The position numbers were made by a program, and so were the translations under genes. 34,914 nucleotides of DNA from a virus, in the IMG/VR virus record IMGVR_UViG_3300007765_000020, positions 1 through 34,914 of that record. One strand, 5' to 3'. This document shows positions 1 through 7,251 of this stretch, piece by piece; the stretch's first letter is position 1; each line of letters begins with the position of its first letter. Below the pieces are notes generated by a model, which saw only the letters and a program-made list of their open reading frames with translations, searched no databases and had not been told where the DNA came from.

Positions 1-2
1 AT

Positions 3-215
3 GTTAAATATGAGGAATCTTATGACCCTGGTAGTGGTGGTAGTGCTTCACTTACTACAAACTACATTTTACAAGATACTGATTCTTTAAATGAATTTGA
101 TGGTTCAACAGCATTTACTTATACACCTCAAGTTGCTATTTGGTCTGGTTCATCTATCCCTTTTAATGCTACTTATGGCGATAGTTCACTAGTTGTATGG
201 GAGGTATTATCGTGA
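3..215 (+). CDS. C-terminal end of a tail fibre-like or other virion protein (5' partial)
   Basis: An open frame runs in from the left edge and gives the last 70 residues of a protein ending in VVWEVLS. The visible part is rich in Gly, Ser, Thr and Asn and has no charged helices, as is usual for the distal beta-rich parts of phage fibre or tail proteins. Its TGA stop overlaps the GTG start of the next gene (GTGA), so the two are probably translationally coupled. The next gene resembles small proteins that follow tail genes, which supports a tail role. I recognise no specific family, and the function is inferred from composition and context only. Confidence 0.5.
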   Translation, partial: VKYEESYDPGSGGSASLTTNYILQDTDSLNEFDGSTAFTYTPQVAIWSGSSIPFNATYGDSSLVVWEVLS

Positions 216-523
216 TTACAACAGCACAAGCAATTAAATCATTAAACTCAACAGCAGAATTTTCTATTATGCACGAAGCAGATGGTGATGTCATAACTTG
301 GATAACAGCCGAGATTCCACAAGCTGAAATACAAGCAGAAATCACAAGACTACAAGCAGAATACGACTCCAATCAATACCAACGAGACAGAGCAAAGGAC
401 TACGCACCAATAGCAGACCAGTTAGATATGCTATGGCACGCTATTGACCAAGGTATTGACTTGAAACAATCTGACTTCTACACAGGTAATAAGGCTGTGA
501 AAGACGCTAATCCAAAAGGATAA
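212..523 (+). CDS. Small phage tail-associated protein (XkdW-like, tail fibre neighbour)
   Basis: This is a 103-residue soluble protein. I place the start at the GTG at 212, because GGGAGGT lies 6 bases upstream and the GTG overlaps the previous stop. An in-frame ATG at 197 lies upstream of that ribosome-binding site. The C-terminal half carries YAPIADQLDMLWHAIDQG followed by AVKDANPK, a pattern common in small proteins encoded next to tail fibre genes in many tailed phages. Its biochemical role is unknown; fibre assembly or a minor tail component is likely. An alpha-helical stretch rich in Gln and Glu (about residues 30-50) precedes the motif. Confidence 0.6.
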   Translation: MITTAQAIKSLNSTAEFSIMHEADGDVITWITAEIPQAEIQAEITRLQAEYDSNQYQRDRAKDYAPIADQLDMLWHAIDQGIDLKQSDFYTGNKAVKDANPKG

Positions 524-526
524 TAT

Positions 527-613
527 ATGGAAGATAGAGTTAAGAGACTAGAGGATACTACAGCTAGGCACGATGAACAGATAGCTAAGTGTGATGAAGT
601 TATCAAAAAATAA
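527..613 (+). CDS. Very short coiled-coil ORF (28 aa)
   Basis: A 28-residue frame begins MEDRVKRLEDTTARHDEQIA, with heptad-like spacing of hydrophobic residues that suggests a short coiled coil. An AAAAGGA site lies about 7 bases before the ATG, and the start is 3 bases after the previous stop. Such sequences resemble the N-terminus of XhlA-type or spanin-neighbour proteins, but there is no membrane segment. The stop lies just upstream of the -35 box of the following promoter, so the gene may be a remnant cut short by acquisition of the promoter and radical SAM cassette. Whether it is expressed is uncertain. Confidence 0.4.
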   Translation: MEDRVKRLEDTTARHDEQIAKCDEVIKK

Positions 614-616
614 TTC

Positions 617-645
617 TTGACAAAATGGTCAGAGTCGGGTATAAT
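617..645 (+). promoter_or_regulatory. Consensus sigma70-type promoter (P1) for the plus-strand radical SAM operon
   Basis: TTGACA at 617-622 and TATAAT at 640-645 are separated by exactly 17 bases. The flanks (ATTCTTGACAAAATGGT and TATAATATAC) match the minus-strand promoters elsewhere in the window. It is the only plus-strand member of the family. The expected transcription start, about 7 bases past the -10 box, falls at 652-653, on the ATG of the next gene, so the mRNA would be leaderless. Confidence 0.9.
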
Positions 646-652
646 ATACCGT

Positions 653-2509
653 ATGACCAAATCAATTTCGTACATCAATTATAACCCCTTAGACAAAGGT
701 AAGGCTTTTCCCTATCTTTGGCTATCTTTTCAGGCTTATATACAAGATAATTATTCTGAGTCTAATTGGGTATGGAATGATGCTTTGAATTTTTCAGAGT
801 GTACTTTACAAACTATTTTAGATACTAAACCTGCACTAATACTTACGTCTTTATATACTTGGAACTACGATAAACTAGTAAAGTTTTTACAAGATGTAAA
901 AGAGAGTTTGCCTAATACTATAATTGTAGTAGGTGGGCCTCATCAAATGTATAAGGTAAATCCAGCTTGGTTTAAAGATCATCCATATATTGACTACGTT
1001 TGTAGAGAGGATGGATATGGGGAAGTTTTCTTAACAGAATTACTTAGAGCTTTAGACAATAATCTGAGTTTAGATACTGTACCTTTTTGTATTTATCCTA
1101 CAGAAAATAGATTAAATTATAAGGAATCTACTTCTGACTTCTATAAAAGAGATTTTAAGTGGCCTTCTAAAGTATTTGAAAGGTTTGCAGATAAGTTAGA
1201 TAATAATTATACTACTATATACTATGAAAGCTCTAGAGGCTGCCCCTATCGTTGTACTTATTGTGAATGGAGTGGTGGCACGGGAGCTAAAGTAAGTTTT
1301 AAACCTACTGAATTAATTCTAGAAGATGTTAAATTTATTTTAGATAATTTCGATTTAGAAGCTTTTGAGATTATAGATGCTAACTTCGGTATAATCCCTA
1401 GAGATGTAGAGATTATACAAGAAATTATATCCCGCAACCCTAACTTAAAAGTTAATGTAATGGGGCCAACAAAAACTAATTCGAAGTATTTGTTGGAAAT
1501 TTATAGATTATTAACTTCTTATGGTATGCTAGATACACAAACTATAGCTATACAAGAAACCAATTTAGAGGCTTTAAAGAATATAAAACGTAAAAATCTT
1601 CCTATTGAAGATCATATATCTATACATGAAGCTTTAACAAAAGAATTCCCTAATAATCATTTAGCGGAATTCGAATTAATTTTAGGATTACCTGGAGCAA
1701 CTCTAGAGTCTTTCTTTGATATATTTACTTTATGTAATAAATATCATATGGCGTACTCTAGGCATATTTGGAAGTTATTACCTACTACTCCTGCTGCTAG
1801 GCAAGATTATGTAGATAAATATAAGATAAAAACTTTAAATATTATATTACCAGAAGATAATACAAACTATCGTTTTAATGAGATAGGAACTGAAATACCT
1901 ATTAGTTCTGTAGATATTGTAGTAGAAACTTATAGTTATACTAAGGCAGAATGGACATCAATGTATTTAATCGACTGTATGGCTCAATCTTATTATAATA
2001 GTGATATATTGGATACACTAACACAGTATTTAGGTAGAGATATTATCAAAGATATTTACTATGATATTATCCCTAATTTAGGGGGTATTCAAACCGAATT
2101 ATTTAATATACTACTAAATCACACTAAAAATGTTGTTGAACTAGAAACTAGTAAAGACTTAAATAGGGTGGATATATCCTCAACTAAATTTAAGGTCCAA
2201 ATAGCTCCTAGTGCGCTATTTAGTTTGATAGTAATGATAAATCCAGCTAATTTTTTCTTAACTTTACATAAAGTATTGGATATTAAAGATTCCAAATTAC
2301 TAGACTTATGCCAATATTTAATACAACGAATAAAAGGTATAGATAGTAAAGATACTTTAGTATCTAAATATAAGTGGGAGGATAAAGCAATTTTTAAGGA
2401 TGGTTTATATATTTATAATGTAGTAGATTCTAAAACTTATACGCTTCAGGAATATTTTTCTAATATTATGACTAATTATACTGGAAGTAAGTTAGAGGTA
2501 TTAAAGTGA
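653..2509 (+). CDS. Radical SAM enzyme with N-terminal cobalamin-binding-like domain
   Basis: The protein has 618 residues. Residues about 50-155 look like a B12-binding Rossmann-type domain (IIVVGGPH, then DYVCREDGYGE). The radical SAM core carries CPYRCTYC with cluster ligands Cys197, Cys201 and Cys204. The long C-terminal part (about 420-618) matches nothing I know and has no SPASM cysteines. Cobalamin-dependent radical SAM enzymes commonly methylate unreactive carbons or rearrange natural products; no reaction can be assigned here. The ATG at 653 is preferred because an upstream in-frame TTG at 617 is part of the promoter. There is no Shine-Dalgarno site, and the mRNA should start at or next to this ATG. 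The stop overlaps the next GTG (GTGA). It is the first gene of a four-gene overlapping operon and probably acts with the proteins that follow. Confidence 0.85.
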   Translation: MTKSISYINYNPLDKGKAFPYLWLSFQAYIQDNYSESNWVWNDALNFSECTLQTILDTKPALILTSLYTWNYDKLVKFLQDVKESLPNTIIVVGGPHQMYKVNPAWFKDHPYIDYVCREDGYGEVFLTELLRALDNNLSLDTVPFCIYPTENRLNYKESTSDFYKRDFKWPSKVFERFADKLDNNYTTIYYESSRGCPYRCTYCEWSGGTGAKVSFKPTELILEDVKFILDNFDLEAFEIIDANFGIIPRDVEIIQEIISRNPNLKVNVMGPTKTNSKYLLEIYRLLTSYGMLDTQTIAIQETNLEALKNIKRKNLPIEDHISIHEALTKEFPNNHLAEFELILGLPGATLESFFDIFTLCNKYHMAYSRHIWKLLPTTPAARQDYVDKYKIKTLNIILPEDNTNYRFNEIGTEIPISSVDIVVETYSYTKAEWTSMYLIDCMAQSYYNSDILDTLTQYLGRDIIKDIYYDIIPNLGGIQTELFNILLNHTKNVVELETSKDLNRVDISSTKFKVQIAPSALFSLIVMINPANFFLTLHKVLDIKDSKLLDLCQYLIQRIKGIDSKDTLVSKYKWEDKAIFKDGLYIYNVVDSKTYTLQEYFSNIMTNYTGSKLEVLK

Positions 2510-3213
2510 AAGTTCCTAAGTTTAATTTAACTACATTTGCTCTTGTTCACCAAGAACTTAATAATATACCTTTTAAAAAGTATAGTCTATTATCAGAATC
2601 TCATAATAATAATTTAATAGGCTTAGAAGGGAGTTTAGAGGTTGCTCCTATATTAGGAGATTATATTTGTTTAAACGAACCTAATACTACTTTTATTGAT
2701 ATAAATTATTATTTTATTATTTATGATTACTTAAAAAGTACTCACAGAGAGCAAGATATAGAGGAATACTTTAAATTAATTGATTGGAATTTTAAAGACT
2801 TCCAGTTATTTATAGATAGATTACAAGGTAGAGGCACAGGTTCAGATGATTTATTAAATGGATTTGATGTTAATATCTTATGTGAATTACATAGTAAGAT
2901 TATATACCCTTACATAATAAAGCCTATTTTAATAGATAATAGAGATAATATAAAGGGAGATATTATAGTTGCTTTACCTGCAGGAACTCCTTTTAGAGGA
3001 GCTATTTGGGTAGAAGCAGATGAAAAAATAATAGAAAACTATTATTTAGCTATGAAAACTTTAACCCCCAGATTGCCCCCATATATTATTCAAAGTAGGG
3101 AATTCGCCCAACAGTTAAATATTTTAACTTATATAGGGCAGTCAAAATATACCTTAACTTTAGATAATACTAAAGAGGTAGTTGATTTAATAAAGGAGAA
3201 ATTAAATGGGTAG
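2506..3213 (+). CDS. Unknown protein, partner of the radical SAM cassette
   Basis: This 235-residue protein matches no family I recognise. It begins at GTG (GTGA overlap with the radical SAM gene) and its end overlaps the next ATG by 8 bases, so it is embedded in the operon. No signal peptide, membrane helix or cysteine pair is obvious; it is acidic and rich in Asn, Ile and Tyr. The hydrophobic middle (about 60-75, INYYFIIYDYL) looks like a buried strand. By position it could be a leader-binding or scaffold partner of the radical SAM enzyme, or a virion protein. That is inference from gene order only. Confidence 0.7.
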   Translation: MKVPKFNLTTFALVHQELNNIPFKKYSLLSESHNNNLIGLEGSLEVAPILGDYICLNEPNTTFIDINYYFIIYDYLKSTHREQDIEEYFKLIDWNFKDFQLFIDRLQGRGTGSDDLLNGFDVNILCELHSKIIYPYIIKPILIDNRDNIKGDIIVALPAGTPFRGAIWVEADEKIIENYYLAMKTLTPRLPPYIIQSREFAQQLNILTYIGQSKYTLTLDNTKEVVDLIKEKLNG

Positions 3214-3610
3214 TGCTCAAAGAACTGTTAATCCTAATAGCGTTACATTCCCTTCTGGAGGAGATGCAGCTATTAACTCTACCAATGTTAATGATTTAAA
3301 TACTAAATTTAGTCCTGGTAACAGTGTAGAAGCAGGACATATTAATAAGCTAAGGAGTATGTTAAATAATGCTTTAGCTCATTATCATAACTATACTGAT
3401 AGGTATAGTTCTAAAACTTATGGTAATACAGGACATAGCGGAAACAGAGAAGAATCTAAAAATACTGGAAGCCCTAATTCCAAACCAGGAGACGTAACCG
3501 CAGTAAGTATTGGAGAAGTTATCGAGGCTTCTAGATTTAATCAATACGCTAATGTAGCTAGGTTTATTCACTCACATAAACATACAATTAACGATAGGAC
3601 GGCACAATAA
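3206..3610 (+). CDS. Small HxH-repeat protein, candidate fibre-tip protein or modification substrate
   Basis: This 134-residue protein is rich in Ser, Asn, Gly and His. It holds two copies of a loose motif: a short helix with Asn, about 12 residues, then HxHxxxxD. The copies are HYHNYTD near residue 60 and HKHTIND near residue 127. Between them is a Gly/Ser/Asn-rich, disordered-looking stretch. HxH motifs of this kind bind iron in trimeric phage fibre and spike tips such as T4 gp37, so a metal-binding virion protein is a reasonable reading. The ATG lies inside the end of the previous gene and the stop overlaps the next start (TAATG). It may be a structural protein acted on by the adjacent radical SAM enzymes; there is no direct evidence. 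Confidence 0.65.
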   Translation: MGSAQRTVNPNSVTFPSGGDAAINSTNVNDLNTKFSPGNSVEAGHINKLRSMLNNALAHYHNYTDRYSSKTYGNTGHSGNREESKNTGSPNSKPGDVTAVSIGEVIEASRFNQYANVARFIHSHKHTINDRTAQ

Positions 3611-3816
3611 TGGGATCAGAAAACGTTTCAACTCATACAACTTCTAATACTGGCCCTAGTGATACTTCTTCGGGTAATACTATTGATGCAAATAAGTATG
3701 AACAAATGGTTGCGGTATTAAATAATTTAATATCTCACAACCACTCATTCTATGACGATTATACTACTGTATGCGATTGTCAATGTCAATGCGACTGTGG
3801 TAGAGGAGCTTTATAG
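3610..3816 (+). CDS. 68-aa HxH protein with C-terminal CxCxCxCxC tail, candidate RiPP-like substrate
   Basis: The first half is Ser/Thr/Asn-rich. Residues about 25-50 repeat the helix-HxH motif of the upstream protein (ANKYEQM...SHNHSFYDD). The last 15 residues are VCDCQCQCDCGRGAL, with five cysteines alternating with Asp or Gln. All cysteines in the protein lie in this tail, like a core region behind a leader. A Cys-rich C-terminus next to SPASM-type radical SAM enzymes recalls sactipeptide and ranthipeptide precursors. Alternatively the tail and HxH motif may bind metal at a fibre tip. The start overlaps the previous stop by one base. The last 31 bases overlap, on the opposite strand, the end of a radical SAM gene. 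The substrate role is inference. Confidence 0.65.
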   Translation: MGSENVSTHTTSNTGPSDTSSGNTIDANKYEQMVAVLNNLISHNHSFYDDYTTVCDCQCQCDCGRGAL

Positions 3817-5066
3817 CATCTCTCTCCAAATAATAAAGCAAAAGCGCCTAATTGTATAGCGCCATACCAAATCTTCTCTGCCCTACAATTTTTTAAGAAA
3901 GTTTTACTTGGAAAGTTGATAGGGCAAGAACTTTTACAGAGTCTCTTCACAGAGCAATTCCCACAATGACTTATTTTCTTAGTCAAATCCATTCCCCCCA
4001 CTTCAAAACTATTTAAAGATGTAATATTTCCACTAATATACTCTGTATGTGGACATAATCTAATATTTCCTTGAGTGTCTAAAGATAACACATCTTTAGC
4101 ATCTGCTCCACAATTGGAAGTCATTGTAATAGGTATAATACTACGCATTAACTGCGCATACTTAATACTTCCCGCACTCCCATTAAATATATTAGACTGT
4201 AAGATAGGTAAAGATTTACTTAAGCCCTCTTCTTTTAGTTGTCTAATACATTTATCTATGTAGTCATTACATAATTCTTCGAATCCTTGTAAGTCTTCGA
4301 CTACGCAATCAAAACTATTTTTAGAGTCAGTTTTATCATAACTTCTACCTAAAGTGAAACTTAAAGTAGTATTTTTTAATCCTAACTCTCTGACAAACTT
4401 ATAAAAGAAAGCATTTATCTTAAATAAGTTCCAATTAGTATTACTAATAACCGTATTAAATGAGAATTGAACTTTAGGGTATAAATTGTCCAGTTGTTTT
4501 AGTACTTTTTGTATATGAGGCTTATTTAATATTTCTTCCCCTCTAAGGGCTTCTTGCCCAGGTCCATCATGACTAATACCTAAAGCTATTGTAGCTTTTA
4601 AAGTTTTAAAGAAGTCTATATGTTTCTGTCTTAAAGGTGAGCCATTGGTAGATATAAAAAAGTGCAGACCTTCTTTATCTAATTGAGTCATTACTTCTTT
4701 AATATCATTCCAGTATAGAAAAGGCTCTCCTCCCCACAATTCTACTCGTTCCAAATTATCTAAGTTTAATAGTTTTACATTGTTAATAAAAGAGTCTATA
4801 TGAATACTTTTAGCTCTTTCATTAGGATTGCCAATATCTTTTTGCATACAATAACTACAAGAATAATTACAAGCATGCCCAAATAAGATTCTTAAAGCTA
4901 CTGGATTTCTAGTCTTAATAATAGTATTATGATTTTTAGCTAAATCTTTATAATCAATCTCTGGGTCTTGTGGAGCACTAATTAGCTCTTTTTTATTATT
5001 ATACATAGAATTATTACTACTATCATAATAAAATTCTATACCACTTTCGGTTATAAACTTATTCAT
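3786..5066 (-). CDS. Radical SAM/SPASM peptide-maturase-type enzyme
   Basis: The protein has 426 residues. The radical SAM motif CNYSCSYC gives Cys66, Cys70 and Cys73, and WGGEPFLYW is the SAM-binding GGE motif. The C-terminal third has a full SPASM-like set: CGAD, GNIRLC, then CGNCSVKRLCKSSC and a final NC, seven cysteines suited to two auxiliary 4Fe-4S clusters. This layout is typical of anSME and of RiPP maturases that make thioether, carbon-carbon or epimerised products. The start follows TGGAGAAAAA and overlaps the preceding stop (ATGA). Its 3' end overlaps the Cys-rich small gene on the plus strand by 31 bases, and no terminator separates them. The substrate is unknown; that small protein or its neighbour is the nearest candidate. 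Confidence 0.88.
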   Translation of the reverse strand: MNKFITESGIEFYYDSSNNSMYNNKKELISAPQDPEIDYKDLAKNHNTIIKTRNPVALRILFGHACNYSCSYCMQKDIGNPNERAKSIHIDSFINNVKLLNLDNLERVELWGGEPFLYWNDIKEVMTQLDKEGLHFFISTNGSPLRQKHIDFFKTLKATIALGISHDGPGQEALRGEEILNKPHIQKVLKQLDNLYPKVQFSFNTVISNTNWNLFKINAFFYKFVRELGLKNTTLSFTLGRSYDKTDSKNSFDCVVEDLQGFEELCNDYIDKCIRQLKEEGLSKSLPILQSNIFNGSAGSIKYAQLMRSIIPITMTSNCGADAKDVLSLDTQGNIRLCPHTEYISGNITSLNSFEVGGMDLTKKISHCGNCSVKRLCKSSCPINFPSKTFLKNCRAEKIWYGAIQLGAFALLFGERCYKAPLPQSH

Positions 5067-6106
5067 TTTTTCTCCATAATAGATACTATCGTATCTCCTT
5101 CCTTATACAAGCCTTGTGGTACTCTAATCCAACCTCTATCTATTAATTTAGCACAAAATTTAGAGTATGAAGGTAACATAACTCCAGGTATAAAGTTAAA
5201 AGGATAATTAACTTTATAGTTTAAAGTAGTGTTAATATAATCTGTAAAGTCTAATTTTACCCATTTTTTATAAATTTCTTGCTTTCCTTTAATTAAGTCA
5301 TAACAAAACTGTTCTGGGTTAAACTCATTCTTAATAATATGGAAAGGTTTAACTCCAAAGTCTGACGCAGCGTCATTAGAGAAATAGAACCTATCATAAT
5401 AAAAATGAGGAGCTGTTGTCGAACCTCTACTATTAGCATATAGATGTACTACTTCACCGTCTTTAGTAGAAATCCAATCACTTTGTTCAGTAGCCCACTC
5501 ATCTAAAACTTGTGCTCTTTCATCTCTAAAATCATGATGGGCTATAATATCTATGTTTAATTTTTTCGCAAAATCAGCAAAAGGTTGTAGATTTTTGGAT
5601 TTTTCGCTAGTTGTATTTATAAGTTTGAAGTGTTTTATAGGGGAAATTGATTGAATTTTATTTAAGATTTTAAGTAATTTATTAGTATTTATTTTATCTA
5701 CAAAGGTAGAAGAAATAGTTATAGATCCCATACTTTTAAACTGTACTTCATCAATAATCCTATGATACCTTATAATAGCGTTATCCGTAATACAATACTC
5801 TAGTTTGCTAGCGTTATCTTTGAACCAATTATATGCTTCAGGGTACTCCTTTTTATAGTAGTAAATATCATCATCTGTCCTAATAACTGAAAAGTAATCG
5901 AATACTGAATCCCATAACTTAATTATTTTTGAAGATATCGGAGGGTAAACTCCTGTAGTATTATGAACTATATCTAATTGATCTTTAATATAACATACCT
6001 CACAATTTGCTGCGCAATAGTATCTTCTACCTACTGAGAAGTATAGGTCATACTCTAATGATTTAAGGGTATCATAATTTACCCATTGCTCCTCATATTT
6101 ATTCAT
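5063..6106 (-). CDS. Divergent radical SAM enzyme without SPASM domain
   Basis: The protein has 347 residues with CAANCEVC near the N-terminus (Cys31, Cys35, Cys38), matching CxxxCxxC. The canonical GGE motif is not visible and there is no C-terminal cysteine cluster; the remaining cysteines (EYC, QFC, KFC) are scattered. This is a minimal, divergent family member. It overlaps both neighbours by ATGA and so is made together with the other radical SAM proteins. The missing auxiliary-cluster domain suggests a different reaction or a partner role beside the SPASM enzymes. I cannot name a closer family. The three-cysteine motif is clear; the product is unknown. Confidence 0.72.
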   Translation of the reverse strand: MNKYEEQWVNYDTLKSLEYDLYFSVGRRYYCAANCEVCYIKDQLDIVHNTTGVYPPISSKIIKLWDSVFDYFSVIRTDDDIYYYKKEYPEAYNWFKDNASKLEYCITDNAIIRYHRIIDEVQFKSMGSITISSTFVDKINTNKLLKILNKIQSISPIKHFKLINTTSEKSKNLQPFADFAKKLNIDIIAHHDFRDERAQVLDEWATEQSDWISTKDGEVVHLYANSRGSTTAPHFYYDRFYFSNDAASDFGVKPFHIIKNEFNPEQFCYDLIKGKQEIYKKWVKLDFTDYINTTLNYKVNYPFNFIPGVMLPSYSKFCAKLIDRGWIRVPQGLYKEGDTIVSIMEKK

Positions 6107-7251
6107 TTTTTTATCTCAAAATTTTCTGAAATTCCCACTAATTCTAATAAATTTTTGTGAGTTTTTAGTTGCGTTAAATGTAGTGTTACAAAGTCAATAA
6201 TTTGATAGAACTGCACACAAGAGCCTTCTGGTTTAACATCAAATAGGAAATATAAGTATTTCAATCCACAAGACGCCCGTGAAGGACATTCTAAACAATC
6301 TTTTCTTATCTTGTCATCGTCGCCCTCACTATCCCATATCTTGGGTTCACTATTATCCCATTTACCTATACGAGCATAATCGGTCTTATACTCAAGGAAA
6401 TCGAACTCCGGATATATGAAGCCGTTCGGCGCAAGGATTAACTTACTGTGTCCATTGAAATAAGCTTTATCGATATTATGATATTGCCCATCAATAAATA
6501 CGTTTAATTTCTTAATATAGAGAATTTGGACAAATTCCATAAAAGCATCAAGAAATTGTGGTAAGTTAATTTTATCAATAATTACATCAAATTTGTCCTT
6601 CCCTCGATGGTGTCTTAGTGGGATAAGATTAATTGTTTTACACCCTGTCGCATAGCAGGTTTTAGTTATAGCACTAAGATTCTTAAAGGATAAAGAGTCT
6701 GGTTTATCAATAGGCATAACATACTGAAACTTCCACTCTGAGCAGTGCTTATTTAAAACTTCGCTCATTTCTATAACATTAGGTAAGTCTGACTCACATA
6801 CATCTATACAATTACATTCTCCACACTTAATACCATTAGGAGCTTTCTTTACTCTATTAATACCCTGATACATAAAATCGTAACTGACTGTTGCAGTTAG
6901 TAGCCCAGAATATTGCTCAAAAAAGTCCTCATTCTTCTTTACTAGTGAGCCGTTAGTTGTGAACGATATTTTCCAATCGTTGCGCGCCGCGATAGCGGCC
7001 AACCACTGCATTGCTCGTTTAATTTTAGGCATAAATAAAAAGGGTTCCCCTCCGTGGAAAGAAACCCTCTTTATTTGATTCTCCTGCTTTTCAGCCCAAA
7101 GAAAGAACTCTTCCATTCTATCGACTTCATCGATTTGAAGAGTTCTCCCTCCGATCTTGTTCTCAATATATTGCCTATCACAATAAACGCAATCAAAATT
7201 GCATTTATTGCCTAGGTATATAATGACTAATTCTACATTTTTAAGGCTCAT
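6103..7251 (-). CDS. Radical SAM enzyme with partial SPASM-like C-terminus
   Basis: The protein has 382 residues with CNFDCVYC (Cys17, Cys21, Cys24) right at the N-terminus and SFHGGEPFLF as the GGE motif. An insertion near residue 145 carries CGECNCIDVC, which could hold an extra cluster or zinc. The C-terminus has CLECPSRASCGLKYL and a later GSC, a shortened SPASM or twitch pattern. It overlaps the upstream gene by 11 bases and the downstream gene by ATGA. Codon use is richer in G+C than in its neighbours (for example the GC-rich run around 6980-7005), which suggests a separate origin. By family resemblance it is a peptide-modifying or anSME-like enzyme. Confidence 0.85.
   Translation of the reverse strand: MSLKNVELVIIYLGNKCNFDCVYCDRQYIENKIGGRTLQIDEVDRMEEFFLWAEKQENQIKRVSFHGGEPFLFMPKIKRAMQWLAAIAARNDWKISFTTNGSLVKKNEDFFEQYSGLLTATVSYDFMYQGINRVKKAPNGIKCGECNCIDVCESDLPNVIEMSEVLNKHCSEWKFQYVMPIDKPDSLSFKNLSAITKTCYATGCKTINLIPLRHHRGKDKFDVIIDKINLPQFLDAFMEFVQILYIKKLNVFIDGQYHNIDKAYFNGHSKLILAPNGFIYPEFDFLEYKTDYARIGKWDNSEPKIWDSEGDDDKIRKDCLECPSRASCGLKYLYFLFDVKPEGSCVQFYQIIDFVTLHLTQLKTHKNLLELVGISENFEIKK

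Noticed and set aside
617-652. Upstream in-frame TTG start for the first radical SAM gene
   Set aside because: The TTG is the first part of the TTGACA -35 box, so the mRNA from P1 does not contain it. The ATG at 653 fits the promoter.
4075-4263. 62-residue plus-strand frame inside the SPASM enzyme gene
   Set aside because: It is antisense to conserved SPASM cysteines, with no promoter or ribosome-binding site.
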